This document shows positions 1 through 10,029 of a stretch of DNA of 64,000 nt, piece by piece. The first letter of the stretch is position 1. Every line of letters begins with the position of its first letter. Source of the DNA: Dactylorhiza incarnata (taxonomy: Eukaryota > Streptophyta > Magnoliopsida > Asparagales > Orchidaceae). The position numbers were made by a program, and so were the translations under genes. The stretch covers positions 13,478,001-13,542,000 of the forward strand of contig JAWHQI010000005.1 in assembly GCA_033032865.1 (NCBI GenBank). The letters run 5' to 3'. The notes below the pieces were generated by a model. It was not told where the DNA came from. It did not search any database and worked only from the letters and a program-made list of their open reading frames with translations.

Positions 1-528
1 AATTCTGTCTAAATTTAGTCGAGCTGAGCTCAACTTTCGTCGACCTCAAACATTTCATATTACTGTTTCTGAAAAGCTGTTGGATTTCATTGAGCGCCGT
101 TCGTTATTCGTCGACCTCGGTTCCACGTTCGTCGATCGTAGCTTTCCTTGCTATAATCTGTCGAGCACTGCTTATAAAAGAGATGTTCGTCGATCGTCGT
201 TCGACGTTTGCCGAGCGCCGTTCGACGAAATGTCGAACTAAAAATTAATATATGAAATATTTTATTTCACTTATATTTTCTTATATTAATTTCTCTTATA
301 TTATTTAGCCTATTATTATATATATATTTCGTAGTATATTATTTATATATATATATATATATTATTGTAAGCCTTTTTAACTTAATGATAATTAATCTAA
401 GTTGTAATATATATTATGATATAAACTTAGATATTAAAGGTGGATCCTAACTCAAATCAAAACTAAGGTTTCAACAATCTCCCACTATTTGAGTTGGGAT
501 CCTAATCCAAATTAACTAGGTTCTAACA
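1..528 (-). repeat. Element C 3' LTR (truncated by window edge)
   Basis: Near-identical to 13965-14495. In minus sense it starts TGTTAGAACC at 528. About 52 bases in it carries a second polypurine tract and a second start, TGTTGAAACC at 476. It contains the dyad GTTCGAC-GAAAT-GTCGAAC (220-238) among many GTCGA/TCGAC words (30-240) and an AT-dinucleotide stretch around 320-363. Confidence 0.9.
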
Positions 529-955
529 ATCTCCCCCTATTTGGTTTAGGATTCCTAAGCATAAAAAGTCTTGAGTTGCTTAAGGGTTTAGAGATTATTT
601 ATTTTTCTTTTATAACTGAGCAATTTCTGATATCCTAAATCTTGATTAAAATAGGAATTTTAATAAGTGAATTACTAGCTGTTTATTAGATTCTAGGAAT
701 TTAAGAATCAAAAAGACAAAGTCTGATAGCATCTTTCTATAGAATCCTCTTTAATCAGAAGAGACTCACACTCAGTGCCAAGATCATTTCTGATCAATGC
801 AACTACAGTAGAATGCTCAACATGATTTTAGAAGAAAAATCTGTAAGAAAATGAAGTCTATCTGATATTGCTTTTAAGATAGAAAAATTCAAAAATCATA
901 AAACTGTTGTTCTAATTTACTTATAACTTAAGTAGAAACATTATAATGTTAAAAC
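529..955 (-). other. Element C 3' untranslated interior with polypurine tract
   Basis: No gene. The minus strand ends in the polypurine tract CCAAATAGGGGGAGAT (529-544) directly before the LTR. The region is alignable by eye with 63355-63801 of C2 (shared stretches such as TGTTGAGCATTCTA and CACTGAGTGTGAGTCTCTTC), which shows both copies ended in the same pol-less interior. Confidence 0.8.
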
Positions 956-960
956 AAAAT
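956..960. repeat. Target-site duplication of element A (left copy)
   Basis: AAAAT at 956-960 matches AAAAT at 12000-12004, immediately outside the TG..CA ends of A. Confidence 0.9.
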
Positions 961-1110
961 TGTTGGAGCATGCATTTCGCACTCTTCCGGTTTGATAATA
1001 ACGAAGTCCCGTTTGTATTTGATTCTATTTTTATTAATGGTGTGCAGGTAACAGGTATGAGATGTTCACAATTCTGCTGGAGCTCAATTTGAGAATATGA
1101 AATTTTCACT

Positions 1111-1425
1111 CTCGGAATTTTCCGACAGCTGATGTCGCCCAGGCGACAGCAGAGAAGTTACAACAACTTCCCCCACAGCAACACGACGAGTGGCAGTTTT
1201 GCACTGTCGGAAATCCGACATCGATGTCGCCCATGCGACAGCTCGGAGGTTAGAGCAACTGCCCGCACGACAGCACTACGAGCGGAAGTTTTGCGCTGTC
1301 GGAAATCCGACATCGATGTCGCCCAGGCGACAACTCGGAGGTTACAACAACTGCACGCACGACAGCACTACGACGACAGTTTAGCGCTGTCGGAGATTCC
1401 GACAGTCAATGTCGCCCAGGCGACA
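1111..1425 (+). promoter_or_regulatory. Four-unit paired-dyad array upstream of TATA (A 5' LTR)
   Basis: Units at 1111-1150, 1205-1240, 1297-1332 and 1388-1425, spaced 91-94 bp. Each has word W1 (TGTCGGAAATCCGACA or close variant) followed within about 4 bp by word W2 (TGTCGCCCAGGCGACA). Both words are inverted repeats. The last unit ends 9 bp before the TATA box, so these are likely U3 promoter elements or structured RNA/DNA sites; function is inferred. Confidence 0.85.
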
Positions 1426-1433
1426 TCGAACTT

Positions 1434-1443
1434 CTATATATAG
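1434..1443 (+). promoter_or_regulatory. TATA box of element A 5' LTR
   Basis: CTATATATAG directly after the dyad array; the same sequence lies at 11200-11210 in the 3' LTR. Transcription would start around 1465-1475. Confidence 0.8.
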
Positions 1444-2235
1444 GCTCCTTTTGTTCGTGCATTCCAAGCATTGAGAATTTCAAGTCCCTTCCTGAGTACA
1501 TACGAACCAGAGAGATCCAGAACCTCATCAACTCCCATTTGTGCTTAGAAGGTTTGAGATTGAAGATGAGATCGGGCGCGCTTCTTCATCAACGATCATC
1601 TCGAGGCTTCAACCTTCCTTTCAGAGATCTGAATTTCTAGGGAGTTATTCTTTTCATATTGTATTTTCATTTATATACATTTCATTTTGTATTGGTAGAG
1701 AAATCGTCGTCTTGCGTGTGGCGTCTAAGTCCTTGCGTGGCTTAGGGGAAAATCGCTTCCTTGTGTGGAGCGTCCAAGTCCTTGCGTGGCTTGGTGGGAA
1801 ATCGTGGCCTTGTGTGCTACGTCTAGATCTTGGGAAGATCTAGAGGATAGGCTTGGGCTTGGTCTAGAGAGAGACAAGTGATAGCCTTCCGATCCTTGGG
1901 AGAAGGATTGGTAAACACAAAATTGTAAAAGGGTTATTATCATATTTGTGCCTTGATCTTAAGCATTGTTAAGATCATATTATTTGTATGTGATTTTCAT
2001 AATTATAAAGTTATGACTTTTTCTTTAATTGCAAATATGGTTGTTTAATCTTTAACATAGAAATTTGTGTTTGAATTTATTCTAAAATTTACATTAGTTT
2101 GAAATTTTTATAAGTAACTTTTAGAAAAGTAAAAGTTGTTCTAAAATTCTTAAGTAAAAATCATATTTTCTAAGAGGCCCTTATTCACCCCCCCCCCCCC
2201 CCCCCCCCTCTAAGGGCGCCTCAAGATCCAACACG

Positions 2236-2250
2236 TAGTATCAGAGCCAG
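2236..2250 (+). other. Primer-binding site of A (initiator tRNA-Met)
   Basis: TAGTATCAGAGCCAG, two bases after the 5' LTR end, is a one-mismatch match to the usual TGGTATCAGAGC complementary to the 3' end of initiator tRNA-Met. Confidence 0.85.
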
Positions 2251-2282
2251 GTTACTCCAAAATGGTTTTACCACCATGAGTA

Positions 2283-4254
2283 ATGGCGCACAACGATCAC
2301 GCGTTCGTTGAGGGGCAAGGAATTAGTAGGCCACCACTTTTTACGGGCACGGACTATAACTATTGGAAAACCCGAATGCGGTGTTTTCTAATAGCTCTAG
2401 ACATGGAAGTTTGGAATATGGTCGAGACGAGTTATTCTTCCCCAACAATTGTTGTAGGAGATGTAACTATGGTCAAACCCAAAGACAAGTGGGATGACAA
2501 TGATAAATTAAGATGTAAAAACAATGCAAAAGCCATGAATGCTTTATTTTGCGCACTAGATCGCACTGAATTTAATAGAGTTTGTGCTTGTGAGACTGCA
2601 TATGAAATTTGGAACCTTTTAGAAATCACTCATGAAGGTACTTCGCAGGTAAAGGATTCAAAGCTATTTCAACTGGAGTCAGAATTCGAAAGATTCAAAA
2701 TGGAGGTGGATGAAGAAATTGATACAATGTACACACGATTTACTAAAATTGTGAACGATTCAAAGGTGTTGGGTAAGGTTTTCTCCAATGGAGATTTAGT
2801 GAGGAAAATCTTAAGATCACTTCCCCCGAAGTTCAATCCTAAAGTGACTGCAATTTCTGAGTCACATGATCTTAAGACCTTACAATTGGAGAGTCTCATT
2901 GGGAATCTAAAAACCCATGAAGTGGAGTTGAAGATTCAAAGCCAAGTGTACAATTTGGAGCCCAAAAAGAAAAGCTTGGCATTGAAATCTAAAAAGGAAG
3001 TTGAAATTGAATCTGAAGAAAGTGAGGAAGATGAGGAAGGACTGTTTGTTAGGAACTTTAAGAAGTTTATGAGAAATCCGGAGAGGAGAAATTCATTTAA
3101 AATTTTTTTCAAAAAGAATGATTTTGCCTACCAAAAAGGCAAAGGAAAAATGGAGAATGAAGAGGAGCGTTTGCTACCGGAGTGCTACCATTGCAAGAAG
3201 ATTAGTCATATCAGAAGCAAGTACCCAAAGTATCTGAAAGAGCAAAAAGCAAAGAGGCACGATAAAAGATACAAGAAGAAAGTGTTAAAGGCAGAGACTT
3301 GGGATGATTCTTCGTCTGGTGAAGAAAGTGATTCCTCAACACAGGAGGAAGATGAGGCAAATGTCTGCTTGATGGGGAAAGAAAATGCGTCATCTGACGA
3401 CGATTGCAGTGTCCAAAGCGACACTGAGGTAACTCCTCCATCTTATGAAGATTTATATTCTGAATTTATGAAAACTTGCAAATTTTTGGATAAAAGCCTA
3501 AAACAAATTGATTTTTTAAAGTCTGAAAACAAAGTTCTTTTGACAGAAAATAAAAAGTTATCAAATGATTTGAAATCTATTGGGAACGAGAAGGAAATTT
3601 GTCAAGAGTGTGATCACTCTTCGACAAGGATAAAAGAACTTGAAAACACTATTTCTAAGTCCGATCAAAAAATTGATCAACTTCTAAAAGAGAAAAAGGT
3701 TTTAGAAAAAGTTGTTAAAATCTCTCATTCTCAATTAGAGAATTATAAGAAAAGTGTTGCAAATAGATGTGGCATGATAGTAAAAGAAAATTCAATTTTA
3801 AAGTCCAAAGTAAATGAGCTGAACATGGCAATTGGAAAATTTGGTGTTGGAAAAAAAATCTCTGGATATGCTTTTAGCCAACCAATGCCATGGGACAGCA
3901 AAATTTAGGCTAGGATACGTTTCTGGAAGCTCTGGAAGCTGTCGGAAATTTCCGACAGCTGCTGTCGGAACCAGCGACAGCTCCAGGTTCAGAAAACCTA
4001 TTTTTCAAAATGAAAATTTGTCTAAGTCCACACATTAAGATGTTTCCACCAGCAAGAGTCCAGAGAAACCATTGAAAAATGGTTCCTCACCATTTATTGT
4101 ATGTGCCAAATGTCATCGACTTGGTCACATCTCGGGCTCATGTTGGAAGAAAGGAAAAGTTAATGTTAAACAAATCTGGGTACCTAAGGCGTCCACCTAT
4201 ACCATGGGATCGACCACTTGGGTAACCAGATCTTTACTCTCATCATCTTTTTAG
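2283..4254 (+). pseudogene. gag: Element A gag (copia type), frameshifted and with stops
   Basis: Starts at ATG 2283 and reads openly to a stop at 3906. Gag N-terminal region is residues 1-250 (TDYNYWKTRMRCFL, EIWNLLEITHEGTSQ are typical copia gag blocks). A first zinc knuckle with an altered last residue (CYHCKKISHIRSKY, Tyr where Cys is expected) lies near residues 300-315, followed by an acidic stretch and a Lys/Glu-rich coiled coil (about 390-510). Around 3890 the frame shifts; the shifted frame holds the paired-dyad spacer (3938-3981), a TAA at 4036 and a second, complete knuckle CAKCHRLGHISGSC (4105-4150), then a TAG at 4252. Gag packages element RNA in cytoplasmic particles; this copy cannot make it whole. 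H shows the same order. Confidence 0.85.
3938..3981 (+). repeat. Dyad words inside A gag spacer
   Basis: GCTGTCGGAAATTTCCGACAGC (stem of 9 bp) is followed at once by a related imperfect dyad GCTGTCGGAACCAGCGACAGC. The element A LTR word is thus embedded in coding sequence between the coiled coil and the second zinc knuckle. H carries its own word at the matching place. Confidence 0.85.
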
Positions 4255-5874
4255 GTGTGCGTGCAGGCTAGGAATAAGGAAGACGTGTGGTATTTGGACT
4301 CTGGATGTTCAAAACACATGACGGGCGATAAATCAAAGTTCCTTAGCCTGGAGATGAAGAAAGGTGGAACAGTGACATTTGGAGATAATGGCAAGGGTAA
4401 AGTCAAAGGCATTGGAGTAGTAGGTAACGAAGAATTTACAATTTCAAATGTTTTATATGTTAAAGGTTTGAAACATAATTTAATTTCTATTAGTCAACTA
4501 TGTGATAAAAATCTAAATGTTCTATTTGACTCTAGCTCAAACCTTTGCAAAATTATTGATTCTAAAACAAACGAAATCGTACTTACTGCAACAAGAATAA
4601 ACAATGTCTATACAATCACTTTTCATGATTTATCTCATTCTACACTTAAATTTTTTATTTCAAAGAATGATGAACTTGAATTATGGCATAGGAGACTAGG
4701 ACATTCTAGTGCCAAACGCATAGTAAAGCTTTCTAAAAATAAAATTATAAAAGGTTTACCAAATTTGAATGGAAAGCTTTCTTCATTATGTTCACCATGC
4801 CAAAAAGGAAAGTTTGCAAAATCATCTTTTAAAAGCAAAAATGTTATTTCTACTACTAGACCTTTACATTTATTACATATGGACTTGTTTGGTCCAATTT
4901 CTATACAAAGTCTAGGAGGTAAAAAATATACGTTTATTATTATTGATGATTATTCTAGATTTTGTTGGACATTGTTTTTAAATTCAAAATCTGATGCTTT
5001 TGATGAATTTGTAATACTAATTTCACGTATTCAAAATGAACTTGATTTAAAAGTAAAATGCATTAGATCAGATCATGGAGGAGAATTTGATAATGAAAAA
5101 TTTATTTCATATTGTAATGAATTTGGGATAAAACACGAATTTTCCGCTCCATGCACACCACAGCAAAATGGTGTAGTGGAGAGGAAAAATAGAACACTTC
5201 AAGAATTAGGACGTACTATGCTTTGTGAATTTAAATTGCCAAAATATTTTTGGGCCGAAGCCGTTAATACTGCATGCTATATTATTAATCGTGTCATGAT
5301 TTGTCCCACATTACAATTAACTCCTTATGAAATTTATTTTCAAAGAAAACCAAATGTATCTTACTTTAAAGTTTTTGGTTGTAAATGCTTTATTTTGAAT
5401 ACAAAAGATAACTTAGGAAAATTTGATGAAAAATGTGATGATGGAATTTTCATTGGTTATTCTTCAACTAGCAAAGCCTATAGAGTTTATAATAAACGTA
5501 CTAAAGTGGTTGAAGAATCTATTCATGTAAAATTTGCTGAAAACATTTCTTGTGTAGAAAATACTAAAGTTGCAGGTAATGAGAAAAATGAAGAAGATGT
5601 GGAACAAAATCTGAAGAAAAATGATGATGATAATGATGATGAAGAAAAAGTGGAGAAAGAAGACGAAAAAGATGGTGAAGAAGAAGAAGAACAAGGATAT
5701 GTACCTCCAACCGAGCTAAGGTTCTCAAAAGATCATCCGCAAGAACTTGTTATTGGAGAACCATTAAGTGGGGTATGTACACGTTCTAGTTTACATGAAA
5801 GTTTTTCAAATTTATGTTTTGTCTCAAATATAGAACCAAAAGATGTTGCCACCGCTTTAAATGATGAATCTTAG
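4255..5874 (+). pseudogene. pol: Element A protease-integrase (pol part 1)
   Basis: Continues in the frame of the second gag knuckle after an in-frame TAG, so gag-pol was one reading frame here. The aspartic protease motif DSGCSKHMTG is near residues 17-26. Integrase has a His/Cys zinc-binding region (HRRLGHSS ... CSPCQKG, about 143-185), then the catalytic core with D (HMDLFGP), D (IRSDHGGEF) and E (NGVVERKNRT) in DDE order. The C-terminal part (VFGCKCFI, GIFIGYSS) leads into an Asp/Glu-rich linker (about 435-485) before RT. Ends at a TAG where H has Trp, a G-to-A change. Confidence 0.9.
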
Positions 5875-5883
5875 TTTCTAGCT

Positions 5884-6603
5884 ATGAATGAAGAACTTAA
5901 CCAATTTGAAAGAAATAAAGTTTGGATTCTTGTAGATAGACCTAGTGATCATCCTATTGTAGGAGTCAAATGGATTTTCAAAAACAAATTAGATAGTGAC
6001 TCTAGGGTCACTAGAAACAAAGCTAGGCTTGTAGCGAAAGGATATAATCAAATAGAAGGGGTAGATTTTGATGAAACATTTGCACCCGTAGCACGATTGG
6101 AAGCAGTTAGAATTTTTGTTGCATTTGCTAGTCATAAAAGGTTTAAATTATTGCAAATGGATATTAAAACTGCATTTTTAAACGGGTTGATTAAAGAAGA
6201 AGTTTATGTTGAACAACCCCCAGGATTTGTAAATGAAAAATTTCCTAATCGCGTATATAGATTGTTAAAAGCTTTGTATGGTTTAAAACAAGCACCACGA
6301 GCATGGTATGATAGATTGACTATATATTTATTACAAAATGGTTTTAAAATGGGTGGTGTTGATTGTACACTCTTCATTAAGCAAGTAGATGATGATTTAA
6401 TTATTTTACAAATCTATGTTGATGATATTATTTTTGGAGCCACTAATGAAGAGTTGTGTAATTATGTTGTAAAAATGATGGAAAGTGAATTTGAGATGAG
6501 TATGGTAGGAGAATTAAAATATTTCTTAGGATTTCAAATTGTTCAAAAACATGATGGAGTTTTTATTAACCAATCAAAATATATTCATGATGTTTTAAAA
6601 TGA
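5884..6603 (+). pseudogene. pol: Element A reverse transcriptase (pol part 2)
   Basis: Same frame as the preceding segment, separated only by the TAG at 5872-5874. Copia RT blocks in order: [51 protein letters not shown], and the active site YVDDIIFGA (about residues 178-186). RT copies the RNA genome in the particle. The segment ends at a TGA (probable CGA) after VLK, and continues in frame at 6604. Confidence 0.92.
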
Positions 6604-7362
6604 TTTGGATTTGAAAATCTCAAACAAGCAAATACTCCTATGAGTGTATCTTTAAAATTAGGAAAAGATGAAAACGGAATATCAATAGATCAAACTTTAT
6701 ATAGAGGCATGATAGGTTCACTTTTATATTTAACTGCTTCTAGACCGGATATTATGTTTTCAGTTTGTTTATGTGCTAGATTTCAAGCCGATCCCAAAGA
6801 ATCACATTTAAAAGCGGTAAAAAGAATTTTTAGATATTTAATTGGCACATCTAAACTTGGTTTATGGTATCCTCCTAGCGATGATTTTACTCTTTTTGGC
6901 TACTCTGATTCTGATTATGCCGGTTGTTCACTAGATAGGAAAAGCACTAGTGGCACTTGTCACTTTTTAGGCCCTTCGCTCATTTCATGGTCGAGTAGGA
7001 AACAGAATTCTGTTGCCCTCTCAACCACCGAGGCCGAATACATCGCACTTGGTAGTTGTTGTGCACAAGCTCTTTGGATGAAACAAACTTTAGAAGACTT
7101 TAATATTAAACAATAAACTATTGAATTATGGTATGATAATAACAGTGCAATTGATTTAACATACAACCCGGTCCATCATTCAAGGTCTAAGCATATTGAT
7201 GTGAGACATCATTTTATTAGAGATCATATTAAAAATAACCACATAAAAATTTCATTTATAGGCACAGATAATCAACTAGCGGATATATTCACTAAACCGT
7301 TACCGGATTCCCATTTTTCTATGCTTAGGCTGGAATTGGGAATCCTAGACATTTCACAATGA
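6604..7362 (+). pseudogene. pol: Element A RT end and RNase H (pol part 3)
   Basis: Same frame. Contains the conserved copia block YRGMIGSLLYLTASRPDI and RNase H (GYSDSDYAGCSLDRKSTSG with catalytic Asp, AEYIALGSCCAQ with catalytic Glu). A TAA at 7114-7116 interrupts it before the C-terminal block (HSRSKHIDVRHHFI, TKPLP). The natural stop is TGA at 7360-7362. Confidence 0.88.
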
Positions 7363-7652
7363 TTATATCACTACTTATGACCTATAAAATTAAAAAATAT
7401 ATATATATCACAAAACCTATACATTTTAAAAAGAAAGACTCAATTTTAAATCAAACCATAGAATTTGAATTACTTAAGAAAAATTCACACATAATTAATA
7501 TTACATAAAATTGTTTCACAAAAAATAGTAGAAATCAACATAGGATCAAGTTCAGATGCAGAAAATGAAATCTGGGCAAATTCACTGTCGCCCAGGTGAC
7601 AGTGGATGTCAGAAAATTCCGACATCAGTCAGAAGCAGCACCCTGATAATAA
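7363..7652. other. Post-pol spacer of A with a dyad pair
   Basis: AT-rich and non-coding. At 7584-7625 it carries the words in the order W2 (CTGTCGCCCAGGTGACAG) then W1 (ATGTCAGAAAATTCCGACAT), 222 bp after the pol stop. H has its own word at nearly the same distance after pol. This pair lies just past the 3' end of the antisense gene. Confidence 0.75.
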
Positions 7653-8768
7653 CTACTCAAAATCCTCATAACCAGCCCCGCTGCTCTTTTTACAGTCTTC
7701 TGGAGGTCCTCGTCTTACAGCCTTACCACGTCGAGTCCGCCTCACTGATTGGCATGGCGGTTCTTCTTCTGGAATTTGCCATTCGGCCGCTTCTTTCGGA
7801 GTAGGCTTTAACTTCAAACCTTTCACCAAACATTTCATAAACTTTTGCATTCTACTACGATCCTTCTTCACTTCCTTCTTGTGATCCTCAAAGGAATCAC
7901 GCAGATCATCTATAGACTCTCGTAGTGATCCTCCCCTAGGAATTGTAGGCTCTCTAATCTCAATTCCAGGATGAGGCTTTTTCTGAGTCTTCTTCACTCT
8001 CATAGTTCCCGTATAGTATATCTCAGGAAAACAATCATCAAAGTACGAATCTTGAACTATCCATCCATACTTCTTATATAGTATACGTTGAATTATAGCC
8101 CCCATTGGCAGGGTATGAATCTTCACCCATTTTGGATGTTTTAATCTAAACGCATACCGAATCTGGGAAAGGATGAAGTCCGCTACATCAAAAGGTTCCT
8201 CCTCCATAATAAAGTATGAAATCAGCGTCAACTGTGCCATGATACTCCTTGTATCTCCACTCTTTAACATAACTGAGTTCCTTAATATATCTTGGACTAA
8301 ATATGCATCCGGAGTGAGTGACGAAACTTCAGTGATTAGGGTCTTCTTTTGACTTCCATGTAAACTCCTGTTTACAAGGGTCCAATCTCTATCCTTTCTA
8401 TAGTTCTCTACTATATCAGGCATATGTTCACTCATAAGAAGACCGAATTCCTCTCTAAGATCAACATGTGTTATTTCCACTTGTTGACCTTGGATTCTAG
8501 ATCTCACTCCCCCATCCAATTCGGTATAACTCGGGTCTTCCAAATGATTACAAAATTCTCGAATCAAAAAGGATGAGAACGGATCTGCTGTGATTAATGA
8601 AATTATACCTGCATTTTCAAGACGATCATAGATATGATCGTGCTTCAGAGAATCAAATTCTACATATTTTGCTACTCCGATTATTGCTTTCTCCACCCCA
8701 GGGTAAACTTGATACGAACTATGCGCATTTTCAGACGTACTCCTTCGTGCCTTCGAACTGGAAGCCAT
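7653..8768 (-). CDS. Antisense gene of element A, 371-aa protein of unknown function
   Basis: An uninterrupted minus-strand frame, the only long intact one in A. I chose ATG 8768 (MASSSKARRST) over the in-frame ATG 8840 because a 3' splice site, TATGTTTGCAG, ends one base before 8768 and the upstream codons lie in the dyad word. No signal peptide or membrane segment is evident. Residues 20-260 look globular (blocks HDHIYDRLENAG, HPKWVKIHTLPMGAIIQ, LYKKYGWIVQ). Residues about 285-325 are charged and coiled-coil-like (RDSFEDHKKEVKKDRSRM), and the C-terminus has basic RRTRRGKAVRR. It resembles the 'putative plant transposon protein' ORFs reported antisense in SIRE-type and some gypsy elements; that match is from memory and unverified. 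Role unknown. It has its own TATA box (9364-9371) and candidate intron (8770-9303). Confidence 0.75.
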   Translation of the reverse strand: MASSSKARRSTSENAHSSYQVYPGVEKAIIGVAKYVEFDSLKHDHIYDRLENAGIISLITADPFSSFLIREFCNHLEDPSYTELDGGVRSRIQGQQVEITHVDLREEFGLLMSEHMPDIVENYRKDRDWTLVNRSLHGSQKKTLITEVSSLTPDAYLVQDILRNSVMLKSGDTRSIMAQLTLISYFIMEEEPFDVADFILSQIRYAFRLKHPKWVKIHTLPMGAIIQRILYKKYGWIVQDSYFDDCFPEIYYTGTMRVKKTQKKPHPGIEIREPTIPRGGSLRESIDDLRDSFEDHKKEVKKDRSRMQKFMKCLVKGLKLKPTPKEAAEWQIPEEEPPCQSVRRTRRGKAVRRGPPEDCKKSSGAGYEDFE

Positions 8769-8769
8769 T

Positions 8770-9303
8770 CTGCAAACATAACATAAAAAAAATGAATTAA
8801 ACAAGTTCTGTGCACTGGAACGATGTCGCCCAGGCGACATTGGCTGTCGGAAAATTCCGACAGTACTCCAGTAAACTTCTCCTTAAAATTCTCAACTACA
8901 CTTCCAGATCGACTTAAACTCAAGCTATATTTATGTTCAAAATTTTTTTTTTCTTTCTACAACAAAACTACATCTTCTCACATATCCTTACTATTCATCT
9001 TCTTCAACCTTCTACAAAAGAAAAATCTTCCATTTTTGAAATTCAACCATGTAAAACACTTACACCCCAAAAATACAACACTTAAACACAAAAATCACAA
9101 AATCCAAACAAAATCCACCTAGATCCACCAAGATCCACTTGATTTATACTAGATCTACACCTTTTATACCCAAAACCTCCAAGATCTACACCATTAATCA
9201 AAGGTAAAATGAAAAAAAAAACATTTTTCATCTTCTCTCCTTTCCAAAATCACAAATCTCTAAAGGTTTTAAGTCAAAAACTTCAAAATCAAAAACCCCA
9301 TAC
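8770..9303 (-). other. Candidate intron in the 5' UTR of the antisense gene
   Basis: On the minus strand the donor is ATATAAG|GTATGG at 9304/9303 and the acceptor is TTATGTTTGCAG| ending at 8770, one base before the ATG. The 534-bp interval is T-rich in minus sense and holds no long frame. A dyad pair lies inside it (8823-8863). Splicing is inferred from consensus only. Confidence 0.55.
8823..8863 (-). repeat. Dyad word pair in antisense leader/intron
   Basis: Plus strand reads ATGTCGCCCAGGCGACAT then CTGTCGGAAAATTCCGACAG; along the antisense transcript W1 therefore precedes W2, as it does along the sense LTR. Confidence 0.85.
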
Positions 9304-9363
9304 CTTATATCTAGGGTTGTCGCCGAAATGATGCACAATAGGGTTTGACTCAGTTTTACACCG

Positions 9364-9371
9364 TATTTATA
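9364..9371 (-). promoter_or_regulatory. TATA box of the antisense gene in A
   Basis: Minus strand AAATATAAATACGG. About 30 bp further along the minus strand would be a start near 9335-9340, leaving a first exon of about 35 nt before the donor at 9304. Confidence 0.6.
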
Positions 9372-9377
9372 TTTTTA

Positions 9378-9420
9378 GCTGTCGCCCAGGAGACAATGAC
9401 TGTCGGAAATTTTCGACAGC
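9378..9420 (-). promoter_or_regulatory. Dyad word pair just upstream of the antisense TATA box
   Basis: GCTGTCGCCCAGGAGACA then CTGTCGGAAATTTTCGACAG, about 7 bp upstream (minus sense) of the TATA box. This repeats the word-then-TATA arrangement of the LTR. Confidence 0.75.
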
Positions 9421-9942
9421 TCCCGATTTGCTTAATCTTCAGTTTTTGGTCCCTTTGCTGTTTTCCAATAGTTATATGTCTTTATTAATGCTACAACTCA
9501 TGAATTGATGCCAAACCATATGCTTTTTATTTTTTAAAAAATGGCTATTACATGATTATATGATTTCATTTCAAATCTATCATCGTATTGACACTCCTAC
9601 TTAGTTGGTTAGACTATTGGAACTTGTTTTCGCATGCCTCTAAGTATGAGAAATTGTTTATATATAATAATGAACTATCACGTTCACTTCTTTTGATCCA
9701 TACATATGTCTTTCTATTTAATATATACATGAATCACATTTGCTTTAACATAATACAATAGCACTTCATAAATACTACTTTCAACCTTGATTTGTTAGCA
9801 CACAAAAAAATATACACCATCTTTTGCGATTCAAGTGAATTCGGAGATCCTTGGTCAATTAAAAAATTATCAATATCTCGATATTAAGATATCACAAAAT
9901 ATGTGATAAAAAAAAAGTTTAAATTAAAGACAAGGATACTCC
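9421..9942. other. AT-rich noncoding spacer in A
   Basis: I see no gene or recognisable motif here; small frames lack any family blocks. Confidence 0.7.
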
Positions 9943-10029
9943 ACCAAGCACTACTTACCATCCTGATAAGTCTTAATAAGCATTGTGAGGTTAAGCACCT
10001 TGGAAAGAATTGTAAAGTGTCTTGTGCAA
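9943..10029 (+). ncRNA. Conserved noncoding hairpin of A (candidate RNA structure)
   Basis: About 87 bp (CCAAGCACTACTTACC...GTCTTGTGCAAA) is close to 90 percent identical by eye to the reverse complement of 29005-29091 in H, although flanking sequence is much more diverged. A stem CTTA/TAAG brackets the loop with CTGATAAGTCTTAATAAG. The stem differs in H in a compensating way (CTCA/TGAG). Possibly a packaging or export element; inferred. Confidence 0.5.

Larger units (their letters stand above)
961..2233 (+). repeat. Element A 5' LTR
   Basis: 1273 bp, TGTTGGAGCATGC...GATCCAACA, paired with 10728-11999. U3 has a four-unit tandem array (period about 92 bp) carrying paired dyads, then a TATA box at 1434, then a leader ending in a run of C (2188-2208) and CTCTAAGGGCGCCTC. 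The copies differ at scattered positions (a few percent by eye). Confidence 0.95.

Noticed and set aside
1111..1425. Regularly spaced palindromes resembling a CRISPR array
   Set aside because: Plant nuclear LTR context, only four units of about 92 bp with similar 'spacers', followed by a TATA box; no cas genes.
1132..1443. 103-aa and overlapping frames (MSPRRQ...) as genes
   Set aside because: Translations of the LTR dyad array in several frames; the same frames appear in the other LTR with indels and have no protein family features.
2432..3441. Minus-strand frames across A gag
   Set aside because: Shadows of the gag coding strand.
5464..5694. Minus-strand Phe/Ile-rich frame as a membrane protein
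   Set aside because: Complement of the Asp/Glu/Lys-rich linker of pol; hydrophobicity is a by-product.
7653..8840. Start of the antisense gene at ATG 8840
   Set aside because: The 24 extra codons translate the dyad word and a splice-acceptor tract; ATG 8768 directly follows the acceptor.
8823..9122. Plus-strand 99-aa frame as an env-like gene of A
   Set aside because: Lies in the antisense intron/leader, low complexity, no signal peptide or transmembrane pattern.
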